Of a stretch of 64,000 nt of DNA, positions 1 to 12,371 are shown one piece after another. The stretch is from Setaria digitata (Eukaryota > Nematoda > Chromadorea > Rhabditida > Setariidae): the NCBI GenBank assembly GCA_003640385.1, contig RCAB01000266.1, forward strand, positions 23,668-87,667. The letters run 5' to 3'. Below the pieces are notes generated by a model that saw only the letters and a program-made list of their open reading frames with translations, was not told the DNA's origin and did not search any database. Each line of letters starts with the position of its first letter. Positions within the stretch are counted from its first letter, which is position 1. A program made the position numbers and the translations under genes.

Positions 1-3000
1 TTAATCAAGGCGAGAAAAAAAAGTATAGATTTAATTATTATACTTGATATAAATAACTTCATTTTAATACATTTTCCTGAAGAAATTAAAGCGAATTGGA
101 CTGAAAAATAAATACAATTACTAAATTTTGCTTTCCTTTCTAATTTCTAGATTCTTCAAAGGTGAAAAATATCTTACAAAAAATAATAATAAGTAAATTG
201 CAATTAGCATGAGATTTTTCCTTTTTTTAAAATCTTAAATTTAAAATTATTCAATATTACGTATAGAGGATTCTTAAAAAAAAAAAAAAAAAAAAAAGTA
301 GATATATTATGAGACTAATTAAATTAATTGCCAATTCTGTGATTCCCGTATCAGCAGATTATTTGAGAAAGGAAACAAAAAAAAGACAATGAATTAATTT
401 AATTAAACAAATATTCTTAGCGATAAATAAACATTTATTCCACTGACGACAAGAATACTTTTGCAATAAAAATATTGTTAATTTTCGTTTAATGACAAAA
501 ATATAATCTATTATTTCTTCAATTTAAATTAATCACTTGTTTGTTATACATTATTATTTATTAATAATAAATACATCTGTAAACTTGTAGCCAAATGCTT
601 CATCGTCTTTTACTAATTACACATTTGCTTATCTTACTTCTATATAACTAAAGATTGCTATGCAATGTGATTGCTATATTATACCATTTTTAGAGATCTT
701 AATTAGTAAACTACTAAAGGCAATTTCATAAATAGAGAATTAATTTCAAAAATGATTTAAATTATCGATTATTTAGTCATTAAAATGTGTGACAAAATTT
801 TTACATTAATGTTTTCTCTTTGATATTTAATGCTAAAATACTACAAGCATACAACTGAAGTTGCTTGTGAGCAAATTAAAATTTACTTTGAGCTTTCATT
901 ATTAAAATTTACATTTAGTTTTAAAATTAACACAGCAAAAAAAAGGACTAAATGATTCTTGTAATTAAGCAGAAATGATGAATTAAAATTAAAATTTAGT
1001 TGATTTTAAACAAATTAGCAACAAGTTTTGCTTTGTAAATTTGCGCAAATAAGCATTAATTAATCCAAATAAAAATCTATTTGATTATGTATTGATCAAA
1101 TTTTAACATTAATTATTTCAGAGCATGACATTATTTTAATTGTTGCTTTCTTTACATTTAACAGCGAATTACACAGAAATAAAAATTTTAAATTTTGCAT
1201 CGATTTTTAATGATCTGAAACAATTTGTTTCATTTTATTCGAATAAAATTTAAAAGAAAAAAAAATTAGCAACAAATTAAGCAAAATTTTAGCAAAATTA
1301 TATTAAACAAACTTAAAATACGAATTAATTCAGCGTGCTTAAAAATTTTTTTATATTTAATTTAGTTTTATTCCAGTTCATTTGAATACAAAATTAATGA
1401 TTGTTAAATGCATTATTATAATTATAATCAGTGTTAATGATCTGTGCAAGTTTGTTTCTGTCTTTTAGTAATTGGATTAAATGTAAAATATTTAATAAAA
1501 AAAAAGAGATCAAACTACGAAATTTAAAAAAAAAAAAATTTAAAAAAATGCTTTTAACCAAAAATCAAACTGTGAAATTTTTAATTCGCCTGGAAACATT
1601 TTAAGTAATTTAAGTGAATGAAATAGAATAAAAAATTCGGATATGATAAAAAAATTCGAAATATTGACGAAAACTTTTCATCCTTACATTTCAAAAATTG
1701 CTAAATTCTATGTTCGCCATTATTAAAATGTATAAAAAGAACAAAAAATTCCTTCGCCATTTAAATTCTGCAGAAAATAAGAAAAGAGAAATATCTTTAA
1801 GTAACTAAATGAAAATTGTTAGATGGAATTTAAAGAAAAAAAAAAAAAAAGAAACTCGATTTTAATAATATATTGCATAATTGAATATGAAGATAATTGC
1901 AAGATAGACTAACACTAACCTATTTTTCATTTATTAAAATGAATAATTTTGAAAAATTCTAAAATAATATATGGATGAAGAAAAAAAAAAAAAAAAAAAA
2001 GCCGATCATTTGGCATTAATTAATCATTATTGCATTATGAACATTAAATGTAATTAATTCAGATGAATGGAATTGCGAATTAATGAAAATTAGAAATAAA
2101 ACAATGAGATTTAAATGGCGCTTTGACACTACTCATTGCCTGAATGATTAATATCTGAAACTTTTCAGCACATCATTCATCGCACATGACATGAAGAAAT
2201 ATATGAGAATATTGGTTCACATTTTTGATAAATTAAAAACTTTAAAGTTTTAATTTTGCTCAAAAAATATATTTTTCATTTTATTTCGATAAATTAATTA
2301 AGAATTAATGAAAATTTTTTTATCTTGCATTTTTGCTCAAAAATGTTTTTACAATTTTTAATACAATAAATTTAGCGAATGGAAATTTTCATTATGTTTC
2401 TTTTTTTTTTTAACCTGTTTTTTTCTCCTTCATTTTTTTTTTTTTTTTTTTTGAAATAATATAATTCAAATATTAATCTGAAACTTTTTTTTCGTGACAA
2501 AAATATTGTGCAGAAAAATTTTTTTAAATGAATAATTTTTTTTTCCTTTTTGATTACAATTTCTCTTTTAACTTCCTGCAATTATTGTCACTTATAATGT
2601 GAAAAAAAAAAAATTTGTTTTTTCAACCAATGATATTCTAAATGAATGGAAATAATTTTTAGTGAATAGAATTAATCAAATTGTTTTGTATACTCTCTCT
2701 CTTTTTTTTTTTTTTTTTTCAAATTTTTCTCATATTTCTTTCTGATCACACAATTCTATTTTACTGTATAACTTTTTTCATTTCTAATTATGTGAAAAAT
2801 TGCTCTTTTTGCTGATATTTTTAATGGATGAAAATTATTAAAACAATAAACACCTTTTTCCACTTTCTTTTTTTCTCTGAGTAATTAATCCATCGAGTGC
2901 CGATTTAATGATGCATGTGAAAGGAACAGAAAGTAAAGATTTTAATTTTTGGAAAATTTTTTTTTTCCCTTCCTTTTTATTTCAGATTTTCGTGTAACTT

Positions 3001-3347
3001 ATAAACAGTTAAACAGTCTTCCTTCTTTTCTTTTTCTTTTTTTCTTTTTTAATTTTCTAAATAGGAAATGCTTTTTAATCCTTAATGTGAAGCAATTAAT
3101 CATTTAATAACATTATTAGAACGCAACTATTTTCATGAACGTGTAGAGCATGTGAATGTTTACTTGCATGTATTAGCAAACTTGCATGCACATTTCTTCA
3201 CGCCTATACTATACGTGTGTGTTTACGTGTGTACACGAAGTCTTCACGTGTGTACGTATGTACCATTTGCATTCATACGTTTACAGATGTTTATTTTATG
3301 GATAAATATTGCTTTTTTTTTTCTTAACTGAAAATTGCTATCATCAG
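1..3347. other. AT-rich intergenic or intronic DNA
   Basis: No convincing exon was seen on either strand. The stretch is dominated by A and T runs (for example 278-297, 1980-2000, 2440-2452, 2702-2720). A GT/CA-rich patch with repeated ACGTGTGTAC lies at about 3205-3265. If the plus-strand exon at 3348 belongs to a gene starting outside the window, this stretch is its intron. Confidence 0.5.
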
Positions 3348-3500
3348 AAGTTCTTGCGCATATTTTTTATCCCATCAACCGTACTCCTTCCAGTAACCCG
3401 TCAGACTACCAGTCTACCGTATCCACAGATAGGACAACAATCGTATCCGCTCACAGTATAGTAGGCATGAACAGTTTCACATTCCTCGACCATATCTCTT
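3348..3500 (+). CDS. candidate internal exon, symmetric phase 1-1
   Basis: This 153-nt block is clearly richer in G+C than its flanks and is bounded exactly by a splice acceptor (CATCAG at 3342-3347) and a donor (GTAAGG from 3501). One frame is open throughout: two leading bases, 50 codons, one trailing base. It can therefore be skipped or inserted without changing frame, like exons of modular extracellular proteins. The peptide is Ser/Thr-rich (it includes PINRTPSSNPSDY and TVSTDRTTIVS) and matches no family I recognise. The minus strand also has an open stretch (ending CCPICGYGRLVV) but it stops mid-block, so plus is preferred. Its trailing phase would suit the immunoglobulin exon at 10732, about 7 kb downstream, but that link is inference. 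Confidence 0.35.
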
Positions 3501-4555
3501 GTAAGGCATTAACAGCTTTTAATTTTAGTCATTAAAAATAGCAAATAAAAAAAATGAATACATGTTGAACTGTACTAATACAAAACCAATTAACCCTCTA
3601 TGGATACTGTATGATACTGTATATCTTTTTTTTTCCATGCAATATCTGTGGATGCTTAATTACTGATTTTTCACTCCTTTATTTTTTTTTTCCTCTTAAT
3701 CAAATATGTGGAAACAAGTGTTATATACGATTAAATTAAAATTCAGCACCAATAGATGCCATTTTTGCATGGCTTCCTTAAATGCAAGAACAATAATTTG
3801 TTGTTTTAATCACATATTAAGAATCTCCCTGAACAAAATTTCACTATGATGCAAATTAACAGCAAGATAGGACAAGAATTTTTTCTTTAGTTACAAATTA
3901 GCAATTTGTTTTAGTGATTTTATGATTGATAATAACTCCAAGTAGAAAATTAACAATCTATTTAATATATACAAACTAACAACTTTTAATATATACAACA
4001 AATTAGTGCAAAATTGAGAAAATTTCACTATCTCAGCATGTGTTGATCAAAATTATCAATATTCAATGCTTCTCATATGGTTATTGATTAGTCGCTTAAT
4101 CACTTATCACAAAATCCCCATCTGATTCCTTGAAAATCGAGTCACTGAAAGATTAGCTTCTCACACAAAAGCACAAAAGAAGAGATGATTTCTGTGAAGT
4201 ATTTCCGAGCCACTACGAAATTTTATCAAACTTCCAGTTAATTAAATTAAAATAACTGATTCCGTCAAGCGATACCAATTTTATAATTCCACTTATCAGT
4301 TATTTTAAATGAAAAATAGTTTTGATTTATTAAAACAGAAAATGTTACAAAATACCTTGCCATTTTTGAAATATAATTCCTTTTTTTTTTCAAACTTTTT
4401 GCAATTTTTCTTATCTAAAAACAAAAATAAAAAAAAACACTGAGAAACAAAGAAAAAAGCATGATTTAAAATAAGATTTTTCAAAAGATCATAATTTGAA
4501 ATTACCTGCTCAATAATTACAATTATTTACAAGTTGCTGAACAAAGAAAAACAGC
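3501..4555. other. no gene seen
   Basis: AT-rich sequence with no supported exon or structured element on either strand. Confidence 0.5.
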
Positions 4556-5232
4556 TTAAGGTAAATTAATACTGCCAAACATTTTCAGATAAGAACGATC
4601 AGGTAATTCTGATTTTATTTTTCTTGAACTGAATGTATTAGCTGTTGCATGTTCATCACTTCCTGCAAGAGGAAAGAAAATATTTTACTTTATCAAAGGT
4701 AAGTTTATTCGTGTTCAATTGAAAATGACATAATATTTTAAAGTGTTAGGATAAATGAGAAATTAAATGGAGCAAAAAAAAAAAGTAGCTAATTAAAATA
4801 TTTTAAATTCGAGTGAAAATATCCTTTTAAGGAGATGATTTTTTAATTAATTGAATGTAAAATTATGAAATTAACTAGTAATCATTATATTGGAATTTTA
4901 AGAGGAAAATTTGATATCGTTAAAATGTATCAATAATTTTTGAAATTTCTGAATTTTTCTCCTTTTATTTTTATTTTTACTTTTATTTTCTCCTTTTTCT
5001 CCTTTCCATTTTTTTCTCCTTTTTTTTTTTTTTTTCTTTCTTTTCTTTTCTGCACTAGAACAACTGCAAATTTTAGAGAAGAGATCATTTAATTAAAATA
5101 GTTACAAAATAATATTATAATATAACCGTCTTTGGCATCCAAATCGATCATTTTGACAAGGAACTCAATTTTTTCTTCCCATACTCTGTTACTGTTTTGC
5201 TTGGAAAAAAGTTTCTCATAGCATTCCATTCT
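4556..5232 (-). CDS. C-terminal end of an unrecognised protein (two exons)
   Basis: Two minus-strand exons join in phase. The upstream one (5232-5127) follows an AG and ends in a GTTATA donor. It encodes 35 residues with a charged helical look (RMECYEKLFSK, then WEEKIEFLVKMIDLD). The last exon (4662-4556) follows a strong acceptor (CCTCTTGCAG). It completes the split Gly codon and encodes 34 more residues, ending YLKMFGSINLP and stop TAA at 4556-4558. Phase agreement (1 then 2 bases), splice signals and the charged composition argue for a real gene. I do not recognise the family. Exons further 5' were not located with confidence; the island at 6318-6552 is one possibility. The plus strand is also open across the first exon, so expression data would matter. 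Confidence 0.45.
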
Positions 5233-6317
5233 CTAACTAAAAAAATTATTAATTGTATTTGGATTATTTGAATTTAAATAAACAAATTCGAATGCAAATT
5301 AAATGATCGATGCAAGCAGTAGATGGTAAAAAAAAAAAAAAAAAAAAAAAAAACGAATTTCGTAATTTTATTATGGCTTCCCTTATATAATCGTAAAATC
5401 CTCTTGTTATCAAAAATAAAAAATAAAAATAAAATAAAATAAAATAAAGTAGTCAAATAGTCGGCATAATATGCTTAAAAAATTTTAATCAAAAATTTTA
5501 AAATTCAATAATTTAATTTAAATTCAATAGTTCAAATGCACCAATGAATTTTCTGAAATTGGATGGATCATGCTAATCGTGTAGTAAATGAAAATGATAT
5601 GAAAAATACAATCAAAAAATTCGATTTTACGCGTATTTTAGAATGTATCACGAATAAAACATTTATTTTCAAGAAATACAGTAAAAATATTCCAAAATAC
5701 AGTAATTTGCTTGCTTGATCGGAATGAAAATTATGGTATGTCGTCTGGAATTTACATATGAAAATGCAATTTATAACGGTGGAACTTGTTGAAAAATATC
5801 AAACTTACTTTTTATTAAATGCTAAATGTTTTGCTGGAACTTTTCAAAAAAAAAAAATTGCTCCTAAAATGAAAAAATGAATTTTCCAATTTTTCAAACA
5901 AAAATTTGAAATTTTTATAAAAAATCAGAGATGAGTATGATTAAAAAAATACGATATTATTTTGCGCATTAATTAAATTGAAAATATAGCAATGCATCAA
6001 ATACGTGCTGATATTTCTTAGCTATTGAAATTTATGAAAATCAAAAAAAAAAAAGCATGGAAATTCTTTTTTTTTTTTTTTTCTCATTCATTATTATCAA
6101 TTGATTATACCAAATAAAATGATATATTTCCATTTTTGTAATCGTATTGAGCAAAAATTTAAAATTTAGAAAAAAAAAAAAAAAAAAAAAAGAGAATGAG
6201 TCGTAATGAAAGGAAAAGAGAAATGAATGAAATGCATGAAAAACTTTGAAAATTTTAAGAAAACGAATAATAACAAACTACTCAAGTTGTTTTTTTCTTC
6301 CTTCACTACACTTCAAA
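5233..6317. other. probable intron or intergenic, no supported exon
   Basis: Low-complexity A/T DNA, including a run of about 24 A at 5329-5353 and another near 6171-6191. Weak minus-strand exon-like pieces near 5700-5760 and 5345-5415 lack good donors and were not accepted. Confidence 0.4.
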
Positions 6318-6552
6318 TCATTTGCTTATGAAATCAATTTTTTTTTTTTTTCTCTCTCTCTCTTTTTTCTTTCCAGTTTGTTTTTCTTTCCTTTCCACGA
6401 TGTAGGAAATGACGGAATGCTGAAGTGTGTAAATGAGCGGAAACGAATGAATGAAATCATTTCGAGAATTCTCGGGAAAACATCGAGAGAAATCACAATA
6501 ATAATATCTGCACATGTCGAAATCGTCGATTGATGCAATCGATAAATCAAGG
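6318..6552 (-). other. GC-richer island, candidate minus-strand exon
   Basis: The block is open in several frames. The best minus frame starts after a good acceptor (TTTCTTTCAG, exon from 6552) and reads Cys/Tyr/Phe-rich protein (DDFDMCRYYYCDFSRCF near its start) to a stop at 6318. A non-consensus donor after 6399 would give phase 0, which matches the exon at 5232, so this could be an upstream exon of the 4556-5232 gene. A plus-strand frame after an AG at about 6404 (NDGMLKCVNERKRMNEII, ending at 6533) is an alternative. It may equally be non-coding regulatory DNA. Confidence 0.25.
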
Positions 6553-6604
6553 CTGAAAGAAATGATGCTATTATTTGAAGTGAATATTTCATTTCATTTC
6601 GTTG

Positions 6605-6688
6605 ATGACGTCGATGAAATGATTTATGATTTCTTAATTTTACACTCTTATCACATATATTTATGTTATCATCACTTGACGTACGTCA
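6605..6688. promoter_or_regulatory. CRE-like TGACGT sites
   Basis: A TGACGTCG element lies at 6605-6612, and a perfect 12-bp palindrome TGACGTACGTCA at 6677-6688. Both carry the core bound by bZIP factors of the CREB/ATF class. They lie just upstream (in the minus direction) of the 6318-6552 island. Any regulatory role is inference. Confidence 0.2.
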
Positions 6689-6703
6689 TTTGATTGATTT
6701 TTA

Positions 6704-6739
<36 letters not shown>

Positions 6740-6740
6740 N
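6740..6740. other. single-N assembly gap in a poly-T run
   Basis: One N interrupts a run of about 35 T (6706-6744), so the tract length is unresolved. Confidence 0.9.
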
Positions 6741-6847
6741 TTTTACTGCATTTTCAGACGCAAAAAAAAAAAGTGTGAAACGTTGAATTTAATTTAATAG
6801 CAACTGATCATATACATTAATGTTCATTTCGGTGATAAATTTCCATC

Positions 6848-7200
6848 GCATCTGAAAAATTAAACACTGATCAGGCGATCATTTGGCAATCAGACAGCAA
6901 TCAGCGAATTATTCGATCAACGGATTATCAGACATTAATTAATAGTCGCATAAACAAATTTGCAATAATGCAATCAACTGATGTCGATCAATGAAACACT
7001 GATCGATGATCAATGAAACACTGATCGGTCATTTCAGTGATTGCCAGTCAGTCAAATGCCAATCAAATAGTTAACCGTTTAGATAAATACAGACCAGTCA
7101 ATCAAACCCTCATTTAATCATTTGCTAATCAGTCAGTCTTATGTTGATCAGTCATAATCAGTCAATGCTATGATCAGTCATAATCAATGAAACATCACTG
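6848..7200. repeat. degenerate repeats of a TGATCAGTCA-like unit
   Basis: The stretch is built from variants of ATCAGTCA and TGATCAG. Two copies of a unit starting GATCAATGAAACACTGATCG lie back to back at about 6988-7032. A second pair sharing GATCAGTCATAATCA lies at about 7146-7188. No coding frame is evident. The self-complementary TGATCA cores could pair, and the origin looks like slippage of a short unit. Confidence 0.6.
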
Positions 7201-8634
7201 AAACAGAATAAGAATGCAACTGTCGTATTTTTATGATTATAGTACTTCAATTCACAAAAAAAAAAATTTCACTTAAAGTACCAAAAAAATAAATAAATAA
7301 ATAAAAATTTCCTAAAGCATATATGAATATTTGGCAATTGGCAATTCTTTTCTCAGTGAAGAAAAATTTCAAAATTTAAAATCGAAAAACTTTTATACTT
7401 CATTAGTCATTCATTAGTTTATCAACTGGAAATTATGCTAATGAGATTATGTAACTCCAGTATTGCAATATTCATTTTCAAGTAATAGATAGTAGAATAT
7501 TCATTAATTTCCAGTTCTCTCTAGAGTTTATAAAAATTTTACTCGCACTAATTGTAATTAATTAATTTGAGCATGAATTGATCCGAAATGTTTTGGGTGG
7601 TGAGGTGAATTCTTATTATGTTTTATAACTAGCATTTTTCAAATAAACAGCTAGCATAGTTTAAAATTTACACAATTTCTTTAAATAATCAAATAAAATC
7701 GAAAATTAAAAAAAAGAAAAAGCACAAATTGGAAAGTAATTAGCTGGTTATTAATTGGTAAGTAATTTTTAGTTTCAAAAAAAGAAATAAATTTTCTTTT
7801 TTTTTTTTTTTTTTAAACTTAGAAACTGTTGTAACAAAAATTAAAAATGCTAAAAATTCCAACCAAAGGCGGAAGTAATAATATGCTTGAAGTGAAAATT
7901 ATTTAGAAATGACCTAAAACTTTTCAGCGATCTTTGGTTGGGAAAATGTTCATTATTTTGTAAGATCATAAAATTTCAAGAAAAAAAAAAAAAAAAAAAA
8001 ACGATCATTTTCTTAATTCCATCGTTTTAACAGTTGCTACTTGTTACTAAACTAAAAATGTACTCTTGTTGCTAAATAGAACTTTAAGCAATTAACATAA
8101 AATATAAAATTTAAAAGAAAGCAATTAATAAAATTGAAGTGAGAACTTCAAAATGTTCATTTTTTGCTCTTATTTATTTATTTTTTATTTTTTTTTTTTT
8201 TCATTTTTTTTCGTTCAATTATTTTGTTATTGTAATTCGTTTTTCCTCCTCTTTTAAGCAACAAAAAGATTAAATGCAAAGTAATTTTTTAACTGAAAAA
8301 ATTTCATCAACTTTCTAGTTCAAATTTTTTTTTTTGTTTTGAATAATTCTTTATTTCAATTCTCCTCGTCCCTCGTTTCTTGCATTTTTGCCTTTTTGTT
8401 TTTTCCTTTCTGGTTATTTAGTTATTTTTATTTTTATAATTAATTGATTAATTTATTTTGTATTTTTTTTTTCATTGAATAATGAAAAAACTAAATGGAA
8501 GTAATTTTTTTTCACTTCATTTTTAGCAAAATATCATTTTTTTTTCTCTCTCTCTCTCTTCTTCTTCTTCGCCATTTATTCTTCAATGCCAGCTTTTGTT
8601 TGTTTAGTTTGAAACAATTACTGCAATTTTTTTG

Positions 8635-8676
<42 letters not shown>

Positions 8677-9380
8677 AAATCAATTCTAATTTTAAAGGAG
8701 TAATATTGTAAAACTAAAACTTTCTCTTCAATACTTGTTTACTTTTTTATTTTTTATTTTTTTTTTTTCATTTTCTTATTTTAACTTATTGTAAACAGTA
8801 AACAGTAAGGAATATATAATTATTATTCTGTTAATTTGATATTTAACAATTGTTATTCTTTGCTTTGTTTTCAATTTTATTTTCGTTTCTAAAAACTTTT
8901 TTTTTTTTTTTTTTTTTATAGCGCATTAATTCGTAAATAAAATGCATTCAGTGGAAAAATTGAACAATCAAATGCATTACAAATATCAACTTTCATCATC
9001 TAAGCATCGTTAAAATTTGATGAATTTTGCTAGGACAAAAACTTTTTGCTTTTTGATAAAAAAAATTTTTTGAAATTTTTTCATTGCACTAAGCTAAGGT
9101 ACTCCAAAACAACGATCAGATCGTTTCTTCTTTAGCGTTGCGAAAAGAGAAGTCACTGATGATAGGAGCATTTTGACTTTTAGTAAACTATTTTGGTACT
9201 TCTTTTCTTTAATAAAAAAAAAAATTTTATTTCTAATAAATTTCAATTCTTCTCCTTGCTTTTTTTTAACCTTTCTTTTTCATTTCAATTTTTTTTCTTA
9301 CTTTGAAAAGAACTGAAATTGCAATCTCAAATATTTTTTCTCTTTTTTTTTAAATTACAATTTGAGCAAATAAAAATTTG

Positions 9381-9428
9381 TTCAACATTTCAACAACTTG
9401 AACTTGAACTTGTTGTTGAAATGTTGAA
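9381..9428. repeat. perfect 17-bp hairpin
   Basis: The left arm 9381-9397 (TTCAACATTTCAACAAC) is perfectly complementary to the right arm 9412-9428. They are separated by a 14-nt loop that itself repeats TTGAAC. It stands out in T-rich surroundings and could fold in RNA from either strand. Confidence 0.8.
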
Positions 9429-9704
9429 GTTTTGTCATCTTTCTTATCGTTTTTGTTTTTCCCTCATTTATTTCATTTCATTTCATTTTTTTTTTCTTTT
9501 TTTTTTTTAAACTGAAAAAGAACTTCCTTGTGATTGATCAGTTAGTTAAGCTAAATGAGTAGAAATTAAGCAAATTTGCAAAAAATTTTAAGGGTTAAAA
9601 TTTGCATGAAATATATTATTGACTCTTACTTTAGAAAACAGGAAAGAAAAGGAAAAAGAGTAAAGAAGAAGGAAAGGTAGGGAGTAAAATGCAAAATTGA
9701 ATTG

Positions 9705-9708
<4 letters not shown>

Positions 9709-9738
<30 letters not shown>
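9709..9738. repeat. (GA)15 microsatellite
   Basis: Fifteen uninterrupted GA units are visible. Confidence 0.95.
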
Positions 9739-9743
<5 letters not shown>

Positions 9744-10560
9744 GTAATTGTAAAATAATTGCTAATTGAGTAATGTCAAAGTTTACAAACTAGAAATTGA
9801 AGAGTTATTATGATTAATTGAACTTAAGGCACAATCATTTTCCCCAAAAAAACTCATTATCATTAATATTTATTCAATGGCTTTGTTTTGCTTTTGTTTA
9901 AAATCAAAATACTCTTCCATTTCTAGGAGGACAAAATAAAGAAGACAAAAAATAAAAAAAAGAAAAAGAATTGAAATTAAAATTTTCCATCCTCTTCCTT
10001 TTTCACTCTGTATTTGATTAGATGCATTAGTTAAATTTTTGCAAAAATTTTTCTTCCATTTATTATCATGATTAATAATAGTAGTGAAATTAATTAAGTA
10101 TTCATTTAAAAATATCACTAAAGATAGGAAATACGAGAGTAGTGAAATAATAATTATTACTTTGATTAATTTAGTTAATATTTTGGCTCAAGAAAAAAGC
10201 ATATATAATTAGTTTATATATCAATTAGTGTTTCAAATGTGACATTTATTAAAGTCGCGCAACGGAAAAATAGTGGAAATATGATTAATAATATATATAA
10301 GTCAATTTAATTACGATATTAATAGAAATTTTTGACTGAAGTCGTAAAATGTTACAGCGAATTAACTAATGTAAGATTAATTAATATAAGATTCAAATTA
10401 ATCAATGTGTAGAAAGTAGTAGCTGGAGCAAATTATTTACAATCATTTGCTCAGAAAAAGGAACATTTGATTTGGAATTTAATTTCTTAAATTTTTTCTT
10501 TCCTTCTTTTTTAAATTGCCATTAATCTTAAAAATTTAATTTATCTATTGGGCAAATTTA

Positions 10561-10662
10561 GTGAATGGTCAGACGAAAACTGACCAAATGGTACTTTTGA
10601 AATTTAACAAATTCATTTCGCAATATTGATAACGAGTTTTACACGTCCTAGAAATGAAATGT
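10561..10662 (+). pseudogene. decayed copy of the Ig-gene exon
   Basis: This stretch aligns base for base with 10781-10880 inside the Ig exon, with an offset of about 220 bp. The copy still reads VNGQTKTDQMVLLKFNKFI, against VNVQTKIGQTALLKFDKFI in the active exon. It then has an extra base (frameshift) and a TGA, and lacks the matching donor. It is best read as a tandem exon duplicate that has lost function. Confidence 0.75.
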
Positions 10663-10731
10663 AACAGTTACCAATTCATTTAATTTTAATTTTTCAGTGC
10701 CATTTAGAGAATTCATAATTTGTAAATGCAG

Positions 10732-12371
10732 TGATTATGATAGCAGCACTTGCTTATGATGAATTTCACGAAAATATAGTGAATGTTCAGACGAAAATTG
10801 GCCAAACAGCACTTTTGAAATTTGATAAATTCATTCGCAATATTGACATTGGATTTACGTGCCGTAGAAATGAAATGTATCAAATTCCAGTAATTAAAAA
10901 TGGCAAACTTACAAACTACGGGGTAAGTAAGCTAATACTAATTTGAAGCAAGTTTCGCTCGGTATCTATCTACCAAAAAGAAAGAATACAACCAAGAATG
11001 AAACTGTTTTGATTGTGTAGAAATAATTAGTAAAAAGTAATAGCAATAATTAGTTGTGCATTTGTCTACTGCATTTGTTATTAATATTAATTTATATTTA
11101 TTTTCATTTTATTTTTATTTTTATTATTATTCATTTAATATTTCCATTCATTTACTGTTGATATTTATTTTATTATTATTGTTTACTTATTATTATTTAC
11201 TTATTTTATTACCATTGTTATTTCTTATTGTTTTTAGCTATCCACTATTTTAGATGTTTTGTTATTATTATCTATTTGTTACTGTTTATTTATTTTCACC
11301 ATCAATTTATTATCATTTTTTTACTATCAATATTCATTTATTCGTTATTTTTATTTATTTATTGTTATTATTTATCCATTTATCATTATTTATGTATTGC
11401 TAATGCATATTTATTATTTTCGCTTTTTTTTTTTTTGTTGCTATTTATTTATCATTATTATTTTCTCATCATTTTTTTGCTAATTATTGTTCATTTATCA
11501 TCATTTGTTTATAATTGTTTATTTGTTTTTATTTTCATTCATATTATTTATTTATCATTATTTGCTTATTACTATTTATTTATTTTTTGTTATTTTCATT
11601 TACTATTAATATTTATTTCTTTTTATTATCCATTTGCTATTATTATTATTATTACTACTCATTATTTATATTATTTCTTATTTATAATAATTTTTTCATT
11701 ATTTATTTATTATAATTCATTCATTATTAGCATTATTTGTTCATTCTTATCATGATTATTTATTATTTCTCATCATTACTCTTTGCTTTTTCTATTATCA
11801 CTATTCTCATATTCTAAAGTTATGATAATTGAGAATGTTTCAGAAGCAACGTTTTGGAAGTCGAATACTGTGCGAAAATGGTTATCTTATCATTCGAGAT
11901 GTTAGGGAGCATGATGCAGTAAATTATATTTGCAGAGATGGTAATTATTCGCAAATTATAAGAATTGTTCTTATTCGTTAATTTTATCGTTGGATTGTTG
12001 AATGATAGATGTTTTGAAACATTTATCACTTTGATATGCTAATTTATCGGTTTGTGCATATTTGTCATACAATAATAATTCTTGCAATGATTTGTTGCTA
12101 ATTTAATTAGTAAATTATTAGTAAAAAATTGATAACAATCATAATTTTTAATAGCTGTTTGCAAATTTCATTTATCCCTCAAATTTTTTATAATAACTGT
12201 CATCATTTGATTATTATCAATTCAATGATAAATAATTGATTTTATATTGAAACTTTTTTCTCCATAATTAAACAATTGAAAATATTTTCAGGACGAGAAA
12301 GTTTTACCAGGTTCCATGAAGTTTTCATATTAGTTTCCCAAATTAGCTTAATATTTGGTATCCTGAAATAA
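10732..12371 (+). CDS. single immunoglobulin-domain protein (5' end missing)
   Basis: Exons: 10732-10922, 11844-11940, 12292-12371 (stop TAA at 12369). Phases agree: 0 at the first junction, 1 at the second. The C-terminal half has a clear Ig signature: GYLIIRDVREHDAVNYIC, the D-x-a-x-Y-x-C motif of strand F, followed by a G-strand-like RFHEVFILV. The B-strand cysteine is not in its usual place (TALLKF), and the only upstream Cys is in FTCRR, so the disulphide may be atypical. The first exon begins MIAALA then YDEF, which looks like the end of a signal peptide. An in-frame stop at 10716 forces a splice, so a start exon lies upstream, unseen. The tail after the domain is short and hydrophobic (LVSQISLIFGILK). 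A secreted or surface one-Ig protein, as in the nematode oig/zig type, is plausible. The first intron is filled with TTATT-type low-complexity DNA. Confidence 0.6.
11080..11800. repeat. TTATT/TTTA low-complexity expansion inside Ig-gene intron 1
   Basis: About 700 bp are made almost wholly of T and A with scattered C, as variations on TTATTTATTATT and CATTTATT. The long hydrophobic open frames it contains are by-products of this composition and not genes. Confidence 0.85.

Larger units (their letters stand above)
7201..10560. other. low-complexity non-coding DNA
   Basis: Dominated by long T and A runs (7800-7815, 7981-8000, 8646-8672, 8900-8918) and TTTCTT-rich stretches. A 15-bp palindrome (AACGATC, A, GATCGTT) lies at 9111-9125. 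A small exon-like piece at 7928-7959 (CAG before, GTAAGA after) is too short to judge. No first exon for the downstream Ig gene could be identified here. Confidence 0.5.

Noticed and set aside
11228..11755. 175-codon plus ORF
   Set aside because: Ile/Phe/Tyr/Leu-only translation of the TTATT low-complexity intron of the Ig gene; overlapping frames are equally open.
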